Below, in pieces: positions 26,547 through 38,700 of a stretch of 64,000 bases of DNA. A program made the translations under genes and the position numbers. Under the pieces are notes generated by a model. The model was not told the DNA's origin, made no database searches, and saw nothing but the letters and a program-made list of their open reading frames with translations. The DNA lies in NCBI GenBank assembly GCA_050084985.1, contig JBITNC010000001.1:174902001-174966000 (forward strand), written 5' to 3'. The stretch is from Nageia nagi (taxonomy: Eukaryota > Pinophyta). The stretch's first letter is position 1, and the number at the start of each line of letters is the position of its first letter.

Positions 26547-28152
26547 ATGGCTGATGACGGGAAAGGAAAGAAGCCAAAACCTTCAAAGATAACTGCAAAT
26601 AAGAAGGGTTTTGTAAGTATTTATTTATGAATATGATTTGTTCATTTTTTATTTAATAATATTCATTTTAAAAGAAAAATTAACTTTAATTTTTTAATCT
26701 TTATTACAAAGTAAGGCAGTGGCCAAATTATATAAAATGGCCACACAACAGATGGAAAGGAGTGAGATTGATAGAGAAATCAATAGACAAATGGGTATTA
26801 GGCCTTTAGGTACTGGGCCTTCTGAGACTGCTACTAACATTGATCGATCATCATTGACGGGCTCATCACTAGATGGTAACATTATTTGATTTGTCAATTT
26901 TAAAAAATTGGTTGAAATTACCTTTTATTAATTAAATGTTACATTCAATAAAGATAATCAAAGTAATGTTGTAATTACAGATGTACAGTCAGTCAATAAG
27001 TAGATTGTATTTGCAACATGCAAGGACATCAATGATATTGAGATTAAGATGGATGAAAAGGGTGTTGTTATTAAAGATCATAATGGTAAGAATTGATTTT
27101 AAAAAATATATATTTATATATTTATATTAGAATATATTAATTTACTAATATTATTAAATTTTCTTTAGGGTATTTTTTATATGACACTCTCAGGAAACAC
27201 ACTTTCCACCAGTTTGATCCCATAATAGATCTCTAGTGAAAAAAAATGAAGTAGGTATATATATAATTTGTTATACTTAATTTTATAAATTATAAAGTAT
27301 ACTTAATTTAATTTTTTATAAATTATTATTAATAGTACATTTTACTTAACTTTTTAATTCATTTTCTAAAAAAATATGTATTTTACAGCAAAACAGAGAG
27401 TGATGGATATCTTGAAAAAAGAATTTGGTGATGCATGGAATCCAAAATGGGCATTGCAACAAATGGGCAAGAATTTAAATTGGAGGAGAGATAAAATCAG
27501 GAATAAAATAAAAACTTCTTAAAAATCAATGTAGAGGAAGTATGACTACAGATGTTGACAAAAAGGTGTGGAAGAGCTTGATGAAGAAAGTGGAGAAAGA
27601 GGAAGCATGAAGAGAATCCATTGCTAAACCATTATAGTTTGAAAAAACTGTGCATGCATGATACAACACATCTTCCATGACATATACCCATAAGTCAAGC
27701 AAATCGAGAAAAGTAGGGATTGAATCAAGATATGTAAGTATATTTAATTATTTATTTAATATTATATGTGTGAATAATTATATAATTAAAATTTGTTTAA
27801 TTAAATATGTATTTTTCTAGTATGAGAAATATGGCAGGTATCCTTCAAAAGATGAAGTAAAATTTACTCTTAAAAATGGTTTTCAAGCACTAGTCTTGAA
27901 GATAGCATTCGAGACTATAAGTAATATTTAAATATTTTTTAATTAATTATATTATTTTGATATTGATGCATAAATTTTTATATTTTGATTACTTACTAAT
28001 ATTTAGTTGATTATTCCTTACAGGGTGAGGAGGGTCGATCGAACGGTGGTCGAGATGAGGGTGATCAAGAGGGGTGGCAAATTGCCACAATGGATGAAGT
28101 TGATGAAAAGAGAGATGATGAGTACACTAGGCATGGTCATGATAGTGAATGA
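26547..28152 (+). pseudogene. Second CACTA gene, multi-exon (TNPA-position)
   Basis: ATG at 26547 opens a lysine-rich start (MADDGKGKKPKPSK). A donor GTAAGT follows at 26613, and an acceptor at 26714-26715 continues in frame with AVAKLYKMATQQMERSEIDR to a donor at 26876. Later exon-like pieces read KDINDIEIKMDEKGVV, then YDTLRKHTFHQFDPII, VMDILKKEFGDAWNPKW, YEKYGRYPSKDEVKF and a final acidic exon ending at 28152. It occupies the place of the accessory DNA-binding gene of CACTA elements, but I recognise no domain. Exon 3 has an in-frame TAG, and a stop ends the fourth piece, so it is probably decayed. Confidence 0.5.
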
Positions 28153-28479
28153 CCCATTACCATGAATTTATACTTCATGAGATATGTTTTGTCGATTGGG
28201 ATTATATACATTTGATTATTAATGTGTCATTTTATTTATACTTAATGTGTTTTAAGTTTTATTTTTATTATTCTTGTTTTTAATGTTTATATGTTTAAAT
28301 TTTAATTTCTTTACTTTTAATATATTATAATTTAATTTTACATTATTGTATATATTTAGAATGCATTAAAAACATTGAAATAAAATTTGAATGTATATAT
28401 ATTACGTTTAATGTATTTTGATTGTATTAAACATAAAAAAATGGTAATAATAAACCATTTAAAAAAATGATATCAAAAT

Positions 28480-29050
28480 TGACACCTTAAGCATCCAACA
28501 TTTGACTCCTACCATGATTCCTAATGTGTTAAAATTTTGACTCTAAAATTGACTCCAAATGCATCAAACTCTTAATATGTAATGCATTGACACATTGATG
28601 TTTTATGAGTCATACTTTTGACTCATAATGTATTGATATATTGATATTTTATGAGTCAAAATGTTGACTCCTTGTGCATAGATACCTTGACATTTTATGA
28701 ATCAGAATTTTGACACTAAAAGTGTCTACAAGTTGACGTTTTATGAGTCACACTTTTGAATCAAATTGCATTTCAATATTGACATTTTAAGAGTCATCCT
28801 ATTGACCCAAATTGTGTCTAGATATTTACATTTTAAGAGTCAATTGAGTTGAAGTATTTAACATTAAAGGATGATGCAATGTGTGTCCAATATAAGATGC
28901 ATCAATTGACATTTCATAAAAAATGATGATGTCTAAAATGACACATTGTTTAGCACTCCCCTTAGCGTTAAGTTAGACATCAACTTGATGACTAAAAAAA
29001 GGAAAAAAAATACATTAGGGTTTGATGCATTAGATGATGCAAAACCCCTT
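28480..29050. repeat. Right subterminal repeats of CACTA element
   Basis: The phrase TTGACATTTTATGAGTCA and variants recur about every 40-60 bp between roughly 28570 and 28840, followed by ATGATGCA motifs towards the end. They lie immediately inside the right TIR, the usual place for transposase or accessory-protein binding repeats. Confidence 0.7.
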
Positions 29051-29066
29051 AAATGTAGTAGTGTTT

Positions 29067-30300
29067 ATGATTGTGCAACTCTTGTTTTGAAGGCTATTAT
29101 ATAGTGCTTCAATCACATATGACCAATGCTTAATAGATTATGCTTTATCCCTAAAACATATAATGTGTCATGCATATGCATGATCTTACCAATATTTTCC
29201 TTGAAGGTAATGGATTCTTTTTTAGTGATGTTGACCTAGTTGTTGTCAACAAACATGAATTATTTGTTAACATTTTCTTCAAGCTTAATGAACATATTCT
29301 TGTTACTAATTATGTGGTTTGAGAAACCACTATAAAGGTACCAAATTTGATCATCAACAACTTCAAATTTATTATGAGTCAGGAATAAATTTATGTCAGC
29401 TTGCTCTTCATTGAAATTAGATTTTTTTTTGTTTTACTTTCTATATAATTGTTGTTTTATGTGTCCATATTTTCCATTGTGATCATAATATCTTTGGTAT
29501 GAGCTTTGGATTTTGCTTGTTGACCTGTCTCTTCCTCCACCATAGTCACCTCTTTCATGACTTGATCTATTACATTCTCTTGACAAATATTTTGAATTGG
29601 AGGATGTAGATGCTTGGTTGTTAAGTCCAAGCTTTCCTTGGAAAGCTTGATCAATATTTTCAGACCTATCTTTCATTCTATACTTGTAGGTCTCAAGCTT
29701 ATGAGCAATTTAATTAGAGTGAGTTGAGATAAATCTTTAGACTCCTCTATGGATATGCTGATAGGATTTAACTTCTTAGGAAGTATTCACAACACTTTTT
29801 TCATTATAATTGTGTCATCTAGCGACTCACCATATGGATGAATATAATTTACCAAATCCTAAAGGGTCCTAAACTCTATTCATGAAGAACTCAATGGTCT
29901 TATCGTCAACCATTCTTAGAGATTCAAAATCTCTACATAATAGTTAGAGCTTAGCAAATCTTACCTTGGAATATCCCTTATAGGAACTCTTAAGAGTTTC
30001 TCATGTTTCCTTTGAATATGTGCATTTCATAATCTTGGGAAAGATAGACCCATCTATCCCACTCTAGATGGTAAACAAGGCTTTTTCTTTCTTTTTTTTG
30101 GTCTCAGAAAGCTTCTTCTTCTCATTTGCTTAGTGTACTATAAATTCTATTGTATATACTTCTATATAACCTTGCAAAATATGTGTCCATAAGTCTTGTG
30201 AGATGATAAACATCCTCATTTGAATACTCCAATACTCAAAGTGTTCACCATTAAAAAAAGGAATCTACATATGTACTATGTTTCCATTCTTATGTTCCAT
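29067..30300 (-). pseudogene. Copia gag and protease remnant
   Basis: After the primer-binding region the - strand reads MEHKNGNIVHM and then IPFFNGEHFEYWSIQMR, the typical start of copia gag (UBN2/DUF4219 type), and continues to ETWETLKSSYKGYSKV. The frame at 29434-29676 ends with YYDHNGKYGHIKQQLYRK, a zinc knuckle with its cysteines changed. Several stops interrupt it. It is the 5' coding half of the element whose pol lies at 15401-18114. Confidence 0.72.
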
Positions 30301-30363
30301 TTTAACCCAATAGAATGAATGAATCTAATACCAATTGAAAGTTTTGATGATCAAAGACTAAAT

Positions 30364-30376
30364 GCTTTGATACCAA
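30364..30376 (-). other. Primer-binding site of copia element
   Basis: TTGGTATCAAAGC on the - strand differs by one base from the TGGTATCAGAGC site complementary to plant initiator Met tRNA. A second similar site (TTGGTATTAGATTC) lies about 40 bp further into the element, at 30321-30334. The two sit in a short duplicated block. Confidence 0.6.
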
Positions 30377-30980
30377 ATGAAGATTTTAATAATCAGAGGT
30401 TGGCCCAAAGTTTTCAATATAACAAATGAAAGTGTTAGTGACCAACAACTAGAGCTAATGGTGACTAACATTTTGAAGGTTGATAAGCTTAATATATTGA
30501 TAAAAACTAATGATTGATGGTTAGATATGTTGTCAATCCATCAACCACTTAGTTTCTGATGACTTGATTGAAAAAGGTTGTAATGGTAAATATGGCAATG
30601 AAGTCACTAAGATCGATAATAGTTGTTAGGTCATCAACTAGAAATTTGGTGAGTGCACATTAAGGAAATCACTATAGTGATTTAGACCATACAAAATATG
30701 GCATTTCATATGTAATTGGAAAGGGTTCCATAAAGATCATCCAATATAAAGGAAATCACATTGAAGTTGATCCTTAAAATGATAATAACAACCTCAAGAA
30801 TAAGATAACTTTCAATAGACATGATACACAATGCTAAGGCATAAACACAAATTTATTCGAAAGAAGTACATAAAATGAAAATCTAATAGACACCCACTAG
30901 GCTAAAATACCACAATAGTGGTGAATATCACCTTGGTTTAGCACTAAATCTTATCTATGATGATGTAGGAATGACTTCTA

Positions 30981-31482
30981 ACCACTAACACCCATAAAAA
31001 TAAGAGATGCAAAATAGGAATGCAAGGAAAAATACAAGGTATTTTCACTTACTATTATACTGCTAAAAATACAACTCTCTCATCTATCTCCTTTATCAAT
31101 CCTTTATAATGGGACAACATCCTCGTGTTTAACACTCTATGCAAAATCTAAAAAATTGATAAATTTTTTGCCTTGATATCTACATGCAAATTTTGATATA
31201 AGTACAAAATTCACTCAGAAAATCCACATAAAGCCTACAACAAGATGGACAATTATGTTTTGTAGGTGTAATGATTGGGAAAAAATTAAATTTCCTTCTA
31301 GAAGCTTGTAATGTTCATTTAGAAACTTGCAACAGATTAATGGTGGGTACTGGAAGTCTGCATTTCATTAATGGCTAGTATCGTAGGTCATTGAGGTAGT
31401 TGGATATACTAATTGTTGGAGGAATGAAGATCATTGATGTCAAAAGATCAAAACATAAACCATGGAACATTACAATCTTTCA
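30981..31482 (-). repeat. 5' LTR (recognisable part) of copia element
   Basis: Direct-repeat partner of 14873-15400, ending CAATCTTTCA. The LTR probably extends left to about 30377, where the primer-binding site lies, making it about 1.1 kb. The 30377-30980 portion has no partner on the other side. Confidence 0.7.
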
Positions 31483-32793
31483 TTTATTTATATTTTAAAT
31501 GATTAACTTAATGGTGTAAAATATGTTTCAATGAATTTTTCACTATAAATAAATAATAACAAAAAGAACAAATGAAATATGTAAGAATGATCAAAAGCCC
31601 TAATTATTGGATCACTACCTTGGCCTAATCAAAGAACAAATAATTAGAAGCAAAACTCCTTTTAGGGAAATCTATTAATGCATAACCTTATTATGGGAAA
31701 TTCGTTGACGTACACTTTAAGAATATATTTTGCTCCACTAAAAATTTTATCATGATTGTCAACTTGCATACTATCATAATCTAAATTCGATATTGCAAAA
31801 ATGGAAAGTAGTAAGATAGTTTTAGGCACACAACTTAGAGTTTGATAGGTGGCACTAAAAGATACTGTTCACATCTAGTAATGAGAATCATCGAATGAAA
31901 TAAATCAAGGTTTAATGATAATTATCTCATCATACATTCCTCTTTTTTGTAGATTGAGCTCTTTCATTGGGTTGAGACTCATTGCTTAACAAGCTTAAGA
32001 CCTCACACCACAAAAAAAGGAAAGTGTTGGACAATAATGTAAGACACAACAAATGATAGAATATAAAAGAATATTTTTGAGTTTAGCATAAATAATATAA
32101 ATAATCAATATTTTTTCCTTGATACATAAAATATGATTTTGATATAAATAAAAAATGAAATTTAGGTATTCATTGACTAGTTTTGAGCTTTGACGATAAC
32201 TCACTCACAAAGCCTATAAACTATAAACATCAGTTCAAAGGGGATTTCTAAGTCATCATACACTTCAAAAGTTTACCTTTAAGAATAGTATCAAAAGTTT
32301 TTTTGAATTATAACATAGCAATCAAATATATTTTCTTTATCATTTCAATAATTTTTAGCAATAATTCAAAAAGTGAGAATGTGATCAATTGTTAAATATT
32401 TATTTCTAAATTAAACTTGATCTTTCACTCTTAATTTATTTTCATCAAGCCAACCACTAATTTTCTTTTCTAGAATACCACCATAAAGTTTGATGAGTAA
32501 ATAATATATCATAATAATTCTATAAATGAATTATTCTTGTCCCATAGGTATGATGGAACTTATAATATACTATTTAAGGAATCCTTATTTTAAAAAAGAT
32601 GTTTATCGATTTGACTTTTGACATTGATATTTAATTCATAATTTCTAATTAAATTTAAAGAATATTTCAATAATTATAAAAATGTTGCAATGGTTTTTAT
32701 AATATATTTATTAAAAAATTCAAAGTATTGAAAATTCCTCCAAAAAACTTAAAATCAACCGAATTCGAAGCATGATACATCCTGCTCCAAGTG
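31483..32793. other. Upstream region of the NDPK gene
   Basis: AT-rich with no coding frame recognised. It contains the promoter and 5' leader of the kinase gene. A weak TATA-like TCTATAAATGA lies at 32519-32529, about 270 bp before the start codon. An out-of-frame ATG at 32772 would precede the main start if the transcript includes it. Confidence 0.35.
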
Positions 32794-35700
32794 ATGGAGA
32801 ACACCATGTATCTGCTGCTTCTGGTTTTCTCTATAGTACACGTTCAATTTCAAAGGTATTTATTCAGTGCAAATTTGGGTATATATTTATCTTTGGTGGG
32901 AATTTTCTTGTTGTAATGGGGGCCTTGCAGATCCTCAGGGGATGCGTGTGGCGGTGGAGATGGTGCGTTGGAGAGAACGTTGGCAATGGTGAAGCCCGAT
33001 GGCATTCTGGGTAATCACACTGAAGAAATAAAGAGGTTTATATTGGCAAAAGGTTTTGTTATAGTTGCCCAAAAAGTAGTTCAGCTGGATGAGTCTGGTG
33101 CAAGGACTTTCTATGCTGAGCACTCTCAAAGAGCCTTCTTCCCCAGCCTTGTCAAATTCATGACCAGGTGTTGTATTTCAAGTTCCCTTCATCCCATTTA
33201 TATTCGCATTGTTCAATGGACCATAACAGAAGACGGTTATCTTTTTTTTTTTGTTCTAAACCTAGTCAGGTTTGAAAGAGAATTTTCACTTTAGTTTTGT
33301 GGATGGTTGCTTAAAAAATTGTACTTATTTGGGTTTGGATCCTCACTTGATGGGTCTTTCCAATCCTTCACAATCTAGAAGCTTGTGAATACTAAGTAGG
33401 ACGCTTCTTAAATTTTGTTCGTTAGACATTAATTATGTTGCTGTACCCTCCTTCCCAGCAAGAAATGCAAGAACTTGGCATGAAAAATCGATTGAGAATC
33501 CAGTTTGGTCTAGCTAACTACTTGGAGGATTCATGTGTTGTTATTTTTTTTGTATGATGGCGACGACGGCTACTTTTCTTGTACTTTTAGATCAACTTGC
33601 TATTTAGGATCTATTCAAGGTGTTTAAGTGGATAAATTGGCTCTAAGTCCTTGAAGGATCACTCAATATTTGAGTATGATGTTTTTTGGATAAGGACCCA
33701 TGCAAGTTGTTTATTTGGATAAAGCATAGTTACTGCAGTTATTAATATTGTAATAACTTTTCTGGGTCTAATTTTATTCTCTTGTTTATTTGGATATAAT
33801 ATGATTTTTGAAAATCTTAAGAATGTATGACTGATTTAGCGTTAAAGTTGTTTATCTGGTTAAGATATGGTTTACAAGTGTTATGTTGTTCTATAAGTTA
33901 TTCACGTTCAGTTTGACATTATTGATTATGAAATCTTGTAAGCTAGTTTATGATTGTATATATCACTGAAGCCTATATCTATCTAAAGATGTCATATAAA
34001 GAGTATTAACTATTGGTTAGATGAAGATCAGATGAATATGTCATGGCACTATTTTGACATTATGGTTCTTGCAGTGTAGGTTACAGCATTGAACTATCTT
34101 AGCATGAACAGTTTTGATCTTATGGGTATAGGTACATGGTGGAGGCCATAGGATTTCATGAGGATTGAATATGTGAACCTGGATGTTGAAAATAATCTAG
34201 AAACCCTACCTGCTTCGCTTTTTACTGAAATGTAGAATCATGGTCTTCTGTTAGCTTTAATTGGCGGCCAGACTTTTTCACAGTTCATGGATTAGGTGGA
34301 TTGCAGTGGTCCGGTTGTTGCCATGGTGCTGGAGAAAGAGGATGCTGTTGCTCAATGGCGTGCACTGATTGGGCCTACAGATGCAAGAAAAGCGAAGATT
34401 TCACACCCTCAAAGGTTTACCTCGAGACCTGCTATGTTTTTCCATTATGTTCTAATCGTTGTTTTATTGACCTAGTTGGGGTTATGCTTCTTGTTATATA
34501 TCCTTTCTTGTTAGACTAGGATTATTACTGGTTTCAAGATGCCATTAACACTTGATTTGTAAAATCCATGAATTAATGAAATAGATTCAAGAGGGACTAG
34601 TTTGTTCTTATTAAAATTAAAGTAACTTCATTCTAGCATATCACATTAGATTTCTAGAGTCAGATTACAGTTTATATTTATAATAGTCAAAATGAAAAGT
34701 CTGTTGCAGTTAAGGGTTAAAATGCAAGCACTGGCTTTGAACTTATAATGTGATTCAGAGCATGAACACGATATCATTTACGCAATGCATCGCCATATCA
34801 ATTGCAAATTGAAATGTAACCGCAAGAACTAAGAAGTGTCCATTGAAAGCTGAAAATATTGAAAATTGAAATGAATCAAATTTCAGATTGCAACTCCATA
34901 GCTGGCTTGTTGCCCTTCTTGGAGTGAATTTTTTCGAAGGTACTCTAATTGTCCTTGCATCTTGAAGCATTGCATGTTTGATTGAGGATACCGATGGCTA
35001 TTTTTTGCAAGTTGGGTGTATCATTGCTAAAATTATTCCACCGTAAATACGAATCAAATTAGAAAAAAATAAATTTGGTAAAAGACTAAATGTATTAAAC
35101 GAAATGAACAATTTAAAATATTTAGTTTCCTCTCATAGAGAGAGCTCTCTATGTGCATCCCTAGTAGTATCAAAGCTAAAGAAGCTAGTTGCATCCTCGT
35201 ATATGTCAAGGTCCATGAGGATTTGGTTATGTATGTTGGGATTGGTCACCATCATCCATATGCATGTAACAAAGCCTCTCAAAACCTTATGATCAATCAT
35301 GTATGTGGAACATGGTGCAAACAATAAGCCAAGGTTCAACAAGGCCCTTGATGCATGAAAAGGGCGATGGAGGATTTTGTTCCATCATTCATCAATGATG
35401 CCTTAAAAGATTGTGTATTAACTCTTCATCATACAAAGTGTGCTTCTCATACCAAACCCTGATGGCCTCCTTGGCCCTATACAATGGCCTCGTGTAAGTA
35501 AGCCCATAACAAGTCTATCTCCATCAATGAAGCTGAGGACAACAAGTGGCTTAGTTATTGAACAAATCCCTCTAACCACCCCCTAAAATTCCTCCCTACC
35601 TACCAAGGAAGCCACCTTCATTCCTTTTGGCCTCTTATTCATTGGGGAAGCATACCACTCCCTAGAAATGGACATTTCTCGAAGCTCAAGCTTGCACCTT

Positions 35701-38700
35701 TGAATTGATTAAAGGGAGATGAAGTTGGAGTCAAAATGTGTGACTGCTAAGCGCAACAACTCCTTACTAAAGGTAAATTGCCTCATCATGCTAAGAATAC
35801 ACCAAGAAATTGATTAGAGTTCTACCCTTTCCATTTGTCCACCCATCAAACATCATAGTGCCACTCATTACCTTCCAAGATTCTCAAATTTCAGGCAAAT
35901 TAAAAAAAAAGCAACTAAAATACAACTCTATGAAAATGTAATTAAATACTACAAGTAAAGAAATAATTAAAAAAATATAATATACATATCCAAGCACTCC
36001 TGCTTGATATTGCTCACAACAGGCCCCTGCAATTCTTTGTAAGTAGGTACCTTGTACCCAACCCCAAATTGAACAAGCTGCATTGAACTTTGGTATCCAA
36101 GCACTCCTGCTTGATATCGCTCACAAGAGGCTAAGTGGGTGCCTTGTACCCAACTCCAATTGAACAATTTCCATCGAACATTGGTTGCCAAAATGGACTT
36201 CTAGCAATGTTGATTGAAAGGCCTTCATAATATTCCAACTTGGCCACTATTAGATCTGCCTTTTTTTTCTCGTTCTTATTTAGCATACTTGTAATAGATG
36301 GTTGGGCTCCAAGTAGTGTTCATGGCCTTATTTTGGTAGAAATTCCAGAAGTTTGAAAACCTTGTTTATTGGAAGAACTATAATTCACATCACTGGAAAT
36401 CTGAAATCTTGAAGCATTTATCCATAGCTTGGTTTGAATGGCAACCTTCTTAGCTTTCTTATTTGTTGCAACTTGTAGGGATTTGCTTGCATCTAGAGTA
36501 AGATTTGCATTTGGGAAAATATCCACATTTCTCCCCATTTGTTATGAAATATGGATTTAAAGCCTGTAGATTCTTCCAAAGATAATGTTTTTACAAAGAT
36601 TACATTGCACCTTCCTTGGCCTGCCTTCCACTTGTGTTATATATTACCAGAATGGATTCAATTCCTTAAGCATTTTATGGACTGATTTTCTAGCTGGAAT
36701 GCAAGAAAATGAAGAAAACCAACCATAAATATCTTTGCCTATGGTAGACAAATCATCCTCTAACCTCTCACAATCACGTAATCACAAATTCATAAATGCA
36801 CAAACTATTGGAACTTATGGAGCACACTAAAAAACACGTTGTATTATTTCAATATATAGAAAGATACATCATAACTACTTCATAACTTCCTCAAAATTAA
36901 CCTAACCATTTAATATTCAATACCTTATAATAACATTTCTAACACTCTCCTTTAATGACAAATCCTTAGATTTTGTCATTACAACATTACAATATTTTTT
37001 TTAATATGTCAAAAGGAATGGGCTCACTAACAAACACCATCATAATTAGTGGCAATGGGCTCACTAATACTCAGCGGAAATGGGTTCAATGATCTCCAAA
37101 CTTTCTTCAATGGTAATGGACTCACTGAAATCCTCATGTGGCAATATTGGCATCACCAACTCTACAAACTTCTGACAGCTTGCAAAATTTCAACACTCAG
37201 GCTTCTAGCAGCCTGAAACTACACTCAAACTATTGTCAGCTTGGAATAATTATCACTTCAAGTGTGGTATTGATTGGCATCTACCATCACTTGAAAACAT
37301 ATTAAATTTTATGACAAGAAATTTAGCAGTTTAATCTCCAAGAGGAAATACAAAATTACCCCTTATCACTCCAAATACAATACCTAACCATTTTTTTTTC
37401 TTTTTTTAAATATATATCAAAAACCTAATAACTTAACTAAATACCAAATACATAACACACCACATTTTTTTTAAAATTATAATTGATTTCTAAAAAATTT
37501 ACTGCTTCTTTAATTCTCTGGGGCAGCCCCAAGATGAGACAATTACCCAAGATAAAGTGCAGATTTGGAAGCCCATGAGTAGGAAAGCGCAACTAGGATT
37601 TGATTGCATTCAACTTTGAATTTGGGTATTGCTGTGTATAAAAAATGAGACGTGACTCATCATAATCCATGTGTGCTCTTGCAAGCAACGCACCTTCACA
37701 GATCTGGGTGGCTCAATGGCGAACACATACATTTGGATACTGATTCTCGAATTGAGTTTGACTCCCACTTTCTAAGGGATGTGCGTGTATTCCTTGACAC
37801 TTCCAACACTAACAAATCATGAGACATCTAGAAATCTTTGTTTTTCCTCCACTAACGAATTTCGTCTGTCCTTGAATGCCATGGATTTGTGAGAGTTTAC
37901 CACAACTAGTTTCTCCCTTAAGGGAGGTCTATAGGCAGAGAAATACTCCTTTTGCATGCAGACTTGGTAGCACACAACTTTCTCAACAACGCACTCTTCT
38001 ATTTGGCAGATTTTCTATGTGCAATCTCCGTCTACTCCTCACACGCGGGTTCTGGGCACTTCTCAATAAGTCGAGTGCTCTTTTTCATCGGTCCTACTTC
38101 TTTTTCTCTGCATTACGAAGTCTAAACACTTTCATGCTCCTTCGCAGCAGGTGTAAGTTGGGTGCACTTGTCTTCTCCACATAGAATAGAAAGTGAGTGC
38201 AGTCTTTCTCTTCGTGGACAATGGATGTGCTACTTCTCAGGTCTCTAGACTCCACTTAGGTCTTCAACAACGCTGCTTGTAAAACACTATCCTCCTTCAC
38301 AACTGTTCATGAATATCACTACGCACAAACAGTCTAAGAATAATGCACAGTTCTCTATGAACGCTCCCAAACAATGCTCACCTGTCAAAACATTGAGAAC
38401 ACACACAAAAGGAAAAAAATACCAGTTTATTTACATATTTACAGCAGAAGAAATAACAATGAACATCTCCACATAATCTGGGTCGGAGGACAACCCATCT
38501 CTCTTTCAATCCCAGTGCTCTGATACCATATTGGAAATTATTGAACATGCTAAAAAACACATTGTATTGTTTCAATATATAAAAAGACACATCATAACTA
38601 CTTCATAACTTCCTCAAAACTAACTAACCTAACCATTTAATATTCAATAGCTTATAATAATATTTCTAACACAAACACCCACAAAGCTCATGTATTTTTT

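Larger units (their letters stand above)
18118..29063. mobile_element. CACTA (En/Spm-type) DNA transposon
   Basis: Terminal inverted repeats: the left end reads AACTACTACATTT (first base changed from C) and the right end, reverse-complemented, reads CACTACTACATTT. Both are flanked by TTT (18115-18117 and 29064-29066), the 3-bp duplication typical of CACTA elements. Subterminal repeat families are present at both ends. Inside are a TNP2-like transposase on the - strand and a second gene on the + strand, the standard two-gene plan. The element sits inside the copia element, so it is the younger of the two. Confidence 0.88.
14873..31482 (-). mobile_element. Ty1/copia LTR retrotransposon interrupted by a CACTA element
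   Basis: LTR-like direct repeats (14873-15400 and 30981-31482) flank copia coding remnants read on the - strand. Gag and protease lie at about 29067-30300, and integrase, RT and RNase H at about 18114-15400. The two coding halves are separated by a complete CACTA transposon. A primer-binding site close to the initiator-Met type (TTGGTATCAAAGC) lies at 30364-30376, and a purine tract (AAGGGGAGAA) abuts the left LTR. The integrase-RT-RNase H order is the copia order. All frames are broken. Confidence 0.8.
36806..38671 (-). mobile_element. TRIM-type non-autonomous LTR element
   Basis: LTRs of 139 bp (36806-36944) and 143 bp (38529-38671) enclose a 1.58-kb interior. A perfect initiator-Met primer site (TGGTATCAGAGC on the - strand) touches the right LTR at 38517-38528. 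A purine tract (ATTAAAGGAGAG) abuts the left LTR. CAAAC target copies lie at 36801-36805 and 38672-38676. The LTR reads TGTTAG... to ...CCAATA on the - strand. The interior has no gag or pol; the longest frame (37876-38184, +) matches nothing I know. It depends on other elements' enzymes and is inserted in the intron between the two hAT relics. Confidence 0.85.

Noticed and set aside
32938-34414. Processed NDPK pseudogene
   Set aside because: Introns with proper borders separate the coding parts, active-site residues are kept, and the frame is open across all exons.
37876-38184. 102-codon + strand frame inside the TRIM element
   Set aside because: The element reads on the - strand, and TRIM interiors are normally non-coding. 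The translation shows no domain or gene-like composition.
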